Positions 23,491 to 24,185 of a stretch of DNA of 24,185 bases are shown in pieces. The first letter of the stretch is position 1; every line of letters begins with the position of its first letter. Origin of the DNA: a virus. The notes under the pieces were generated by a model, which worked only from the letters and a program-made list of their open reading frames with translations, was not told the DNA's origin and did no database searches. The position numbers and the translations under genes are program-made. Location: IMG/VR virus record IMGVR_UViG_3300025096_000133, positions 1-24,185 of that record. One strand, 5' to 3'.

Positions 23491-23567
23491 GGGTGCGTAG
23501 TCCAACTGGCAGAGACAACGGACTTAAAATCCGTCCAGTGCGGGTTCGAATCCCGCCGCGCCTACCA
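23491..23567 (+). tRNA. tRNA-Leu (anticodon UAA) with short variable loop and encoded CCA
   Basis: A full cloverleaf can be drawn: acceptor GGGTGCG with CGCGCCT (two G-U pairs), D arm GTC..GAC, anticodon stem ACGGA/TCCGT with loop CTTAAAA (anticodon TAA, reading UUA), a 5-nt variable loop CCAGT, T arm GCGGG-TTCGAAT-CCCGC, discriminator A and an encoded CCA. Bacterial tRNA-Leu normally has a long variable arm, so this class I shape is atypical. The gene starts on the base after the stop of the upstream CDS, suggesting it is processed from that transcript. Confidence 0.9.
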
Positions 23568-23583
23568 TATTTGCGTGGTTTGT

Positions 23584-23589
23584 GTGTAA
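23584..23589 (+). promoter_or_regulatory. GTGTAA element upstream of the right-edge gene
   Basis: GTGTAAATATAAATATG: the element is 8 nt before the start, almost identical in sequence and spacing to the one before L (GTGTAAATTTAAATATG). Confidence 0.5.
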
Positions 23590-23597
23590 ATATAAAT

Positions 23598-24185
23598 ATG
23601 AAGCCCCTTTCTCAAATATTAATCTTTTTATTAGTATTTTTGTCCCCTGTCAACGCCCAACAATCAATATCTACTTATTTTGGGTTCCATACCGAGGTGG
23701 TGCGAGCACATGCGACTACCCCGCTTTGTTCCAATGTTACCCCTCTCCCGAATGAGTCGTTTAACCAGACAATTGAAGAACTCTTTGGTCCGAACAACGA
23801 GATCGGCCTCAAGGCAGGTAACATACAAACGGGAGACCCAGATATAGTGTGGGTCGAGAACAGGGATGAACGGGTGCCAATTCATTACGACAACGGTTGG
23901 CGTAGCGTCGAGTTTGAAGGTGAGAATATGTCTGGTTTCATAGCTAAGGACAGTAATTTCTCCATTGAATCGCATAAGGATTTGGATTGGTATATTGGTT
24001 TCTTAGGATACGTTTCCCAAAAAGCGATGGTCTATGATGTCCACGCGGGATATAATACCCTCAATCGAGGTTTTCCCGTGCCTATTCGGCTAGACAAGTC
24101 AGGCATAGCAACATCTGCTGGATTCAAGTGGGGGGACGAGCTGACAGGTGATATAGTCTATATATTTAATAATGACGGGGCCTTT
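23598..24185 (+). CDS. Secreted protein, truncated by the right edge
   Basis: A frame of 196 codons opens at the ATG at 23598 and is still open at the last base. Residues 1-20 form a signal peptide (MKPLSQILIFLLVFLSPVNA, cleavage before QQS). The mature part is beta-rich and soluble, with NESFNQTIEELFG, DPDIVWVENRDE, LDWYIGFLGYVSQ and WGDELTGDIVYIFNND, suggesting an exported or surface beta protein. No family is assigned with confidence. A host-derived periplasmic or surface protein carried by the phage is one possibility. A minus-strand open frame opposite it (23664-23975) is rejected as a shadow. Confidence 0.72.
   Translation, partial: MKPLSQILIFLLVFLSPVNAQQSISTYFGFHTEVVRAHATTPLCSNVTPLPNESFNQTIEELFGPNNEIGLKAGNIQTGDPDIVWVENRDERVPIHYDNGWRSVEFEGENMSGFIAKDSNFSIESHKDLDWYIGFLGYVSQKAMVYDVHAGYNTLNRGFPVPIRLDKSGIATSAGFKWGDELTGDIVYIFNNDGAF

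Noticed and set aside
23491-23567. tRNA as an integration attachment site
   Set aside because: No integrase gene and no second copy of the tRNA 3' end were seen in the window.
23664-23975. Minus-strand 103-codon frame near the right edge
   Set aside because: It lies opposite a 196-codon frame with a signal peptide that stays open to the edge; the minus frame has no recognisable features.
1-24185. CRISPR array or diversity-generating retroelement
   Set aside because: No regularly spaced short repeats and no reverse transcriptase or template/variable repeat pair were seen; the repeats present are coding LamG and fibre modules.

Overview
The window is a stretch of a tailed dsDNA phage genome (siphovirus with a lambda-like tail tip), or a prophage derived from one. 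It probably infects a Gram-negative, possibly marine, bacterium. The Gram-negative inference rests on an embedded i-spanin/o-spanin pair with a lipobox, a secreted outer-membrane beta-barrel and several Sec-type signal peptides. Few starts have a clear Shine-Dalgarno sequence; several have a -10-like box about 6 nt before the start codon. The exact host cannot be read from this sequence.

Layout. (1) 1-11548, minus strand: a tail-tip operon in lambda order L-K-I-J followed by a very long fibre that runs off the left edge. L carries an inserted LamG-like domain and J has a large insertion. (2) 11549-11589: an AT-rich divergent promoter region. (3) 11590-17315, plus strand: a GNAT-like protein, a small protein, the nested spanin pair, a right-handed beta-helix protein, a 102-codon secreted heavy-metal-associated (HMA/MerP-like) protein interrupted by one in-frame TGA, a beta-barrel, a rho-independent terminator, holin, CHAP endolysin, an unknown protein, a MazG-like pyrophosphohydrolase, a 44-aa lysine-rich protein and a small membrane protein, then a second terminator. 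(4) 17408-17941, plus: a possible PD-(D/E)XK nuclease, convergent with (5) 17938-22233, minus: two paralogous mosaic LamG proteins flanking an 82-aa protein. (6) 22347-24185, plus: a small membrane protein, an unknown protein, a DUF1599-like protein, an unusual tRNA-Leu(UAA) with a short variable loop, and a secreted protein cut by the right edge.

The genes fit late phage functions: tail tip and receptor binding (L, K, I, J, fibre, LamG proteins), lysis (holin, endolysin, spanins) and envelope modification (beta-barrel, HMA-like protein), with a few nucleotide-metabolism and translation accessories.

The most notable signal is the unannotated gene at 13901-14209. The in-frame TGA sits exactly where the first cysteine of the HMA GxTCxxC metal-binding motif is expected, so it is a candidate phage-encoded selenoprotein. 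A second signal is a recurrent GTGTAA element upstream of most transcription-unit leaders on both strands.
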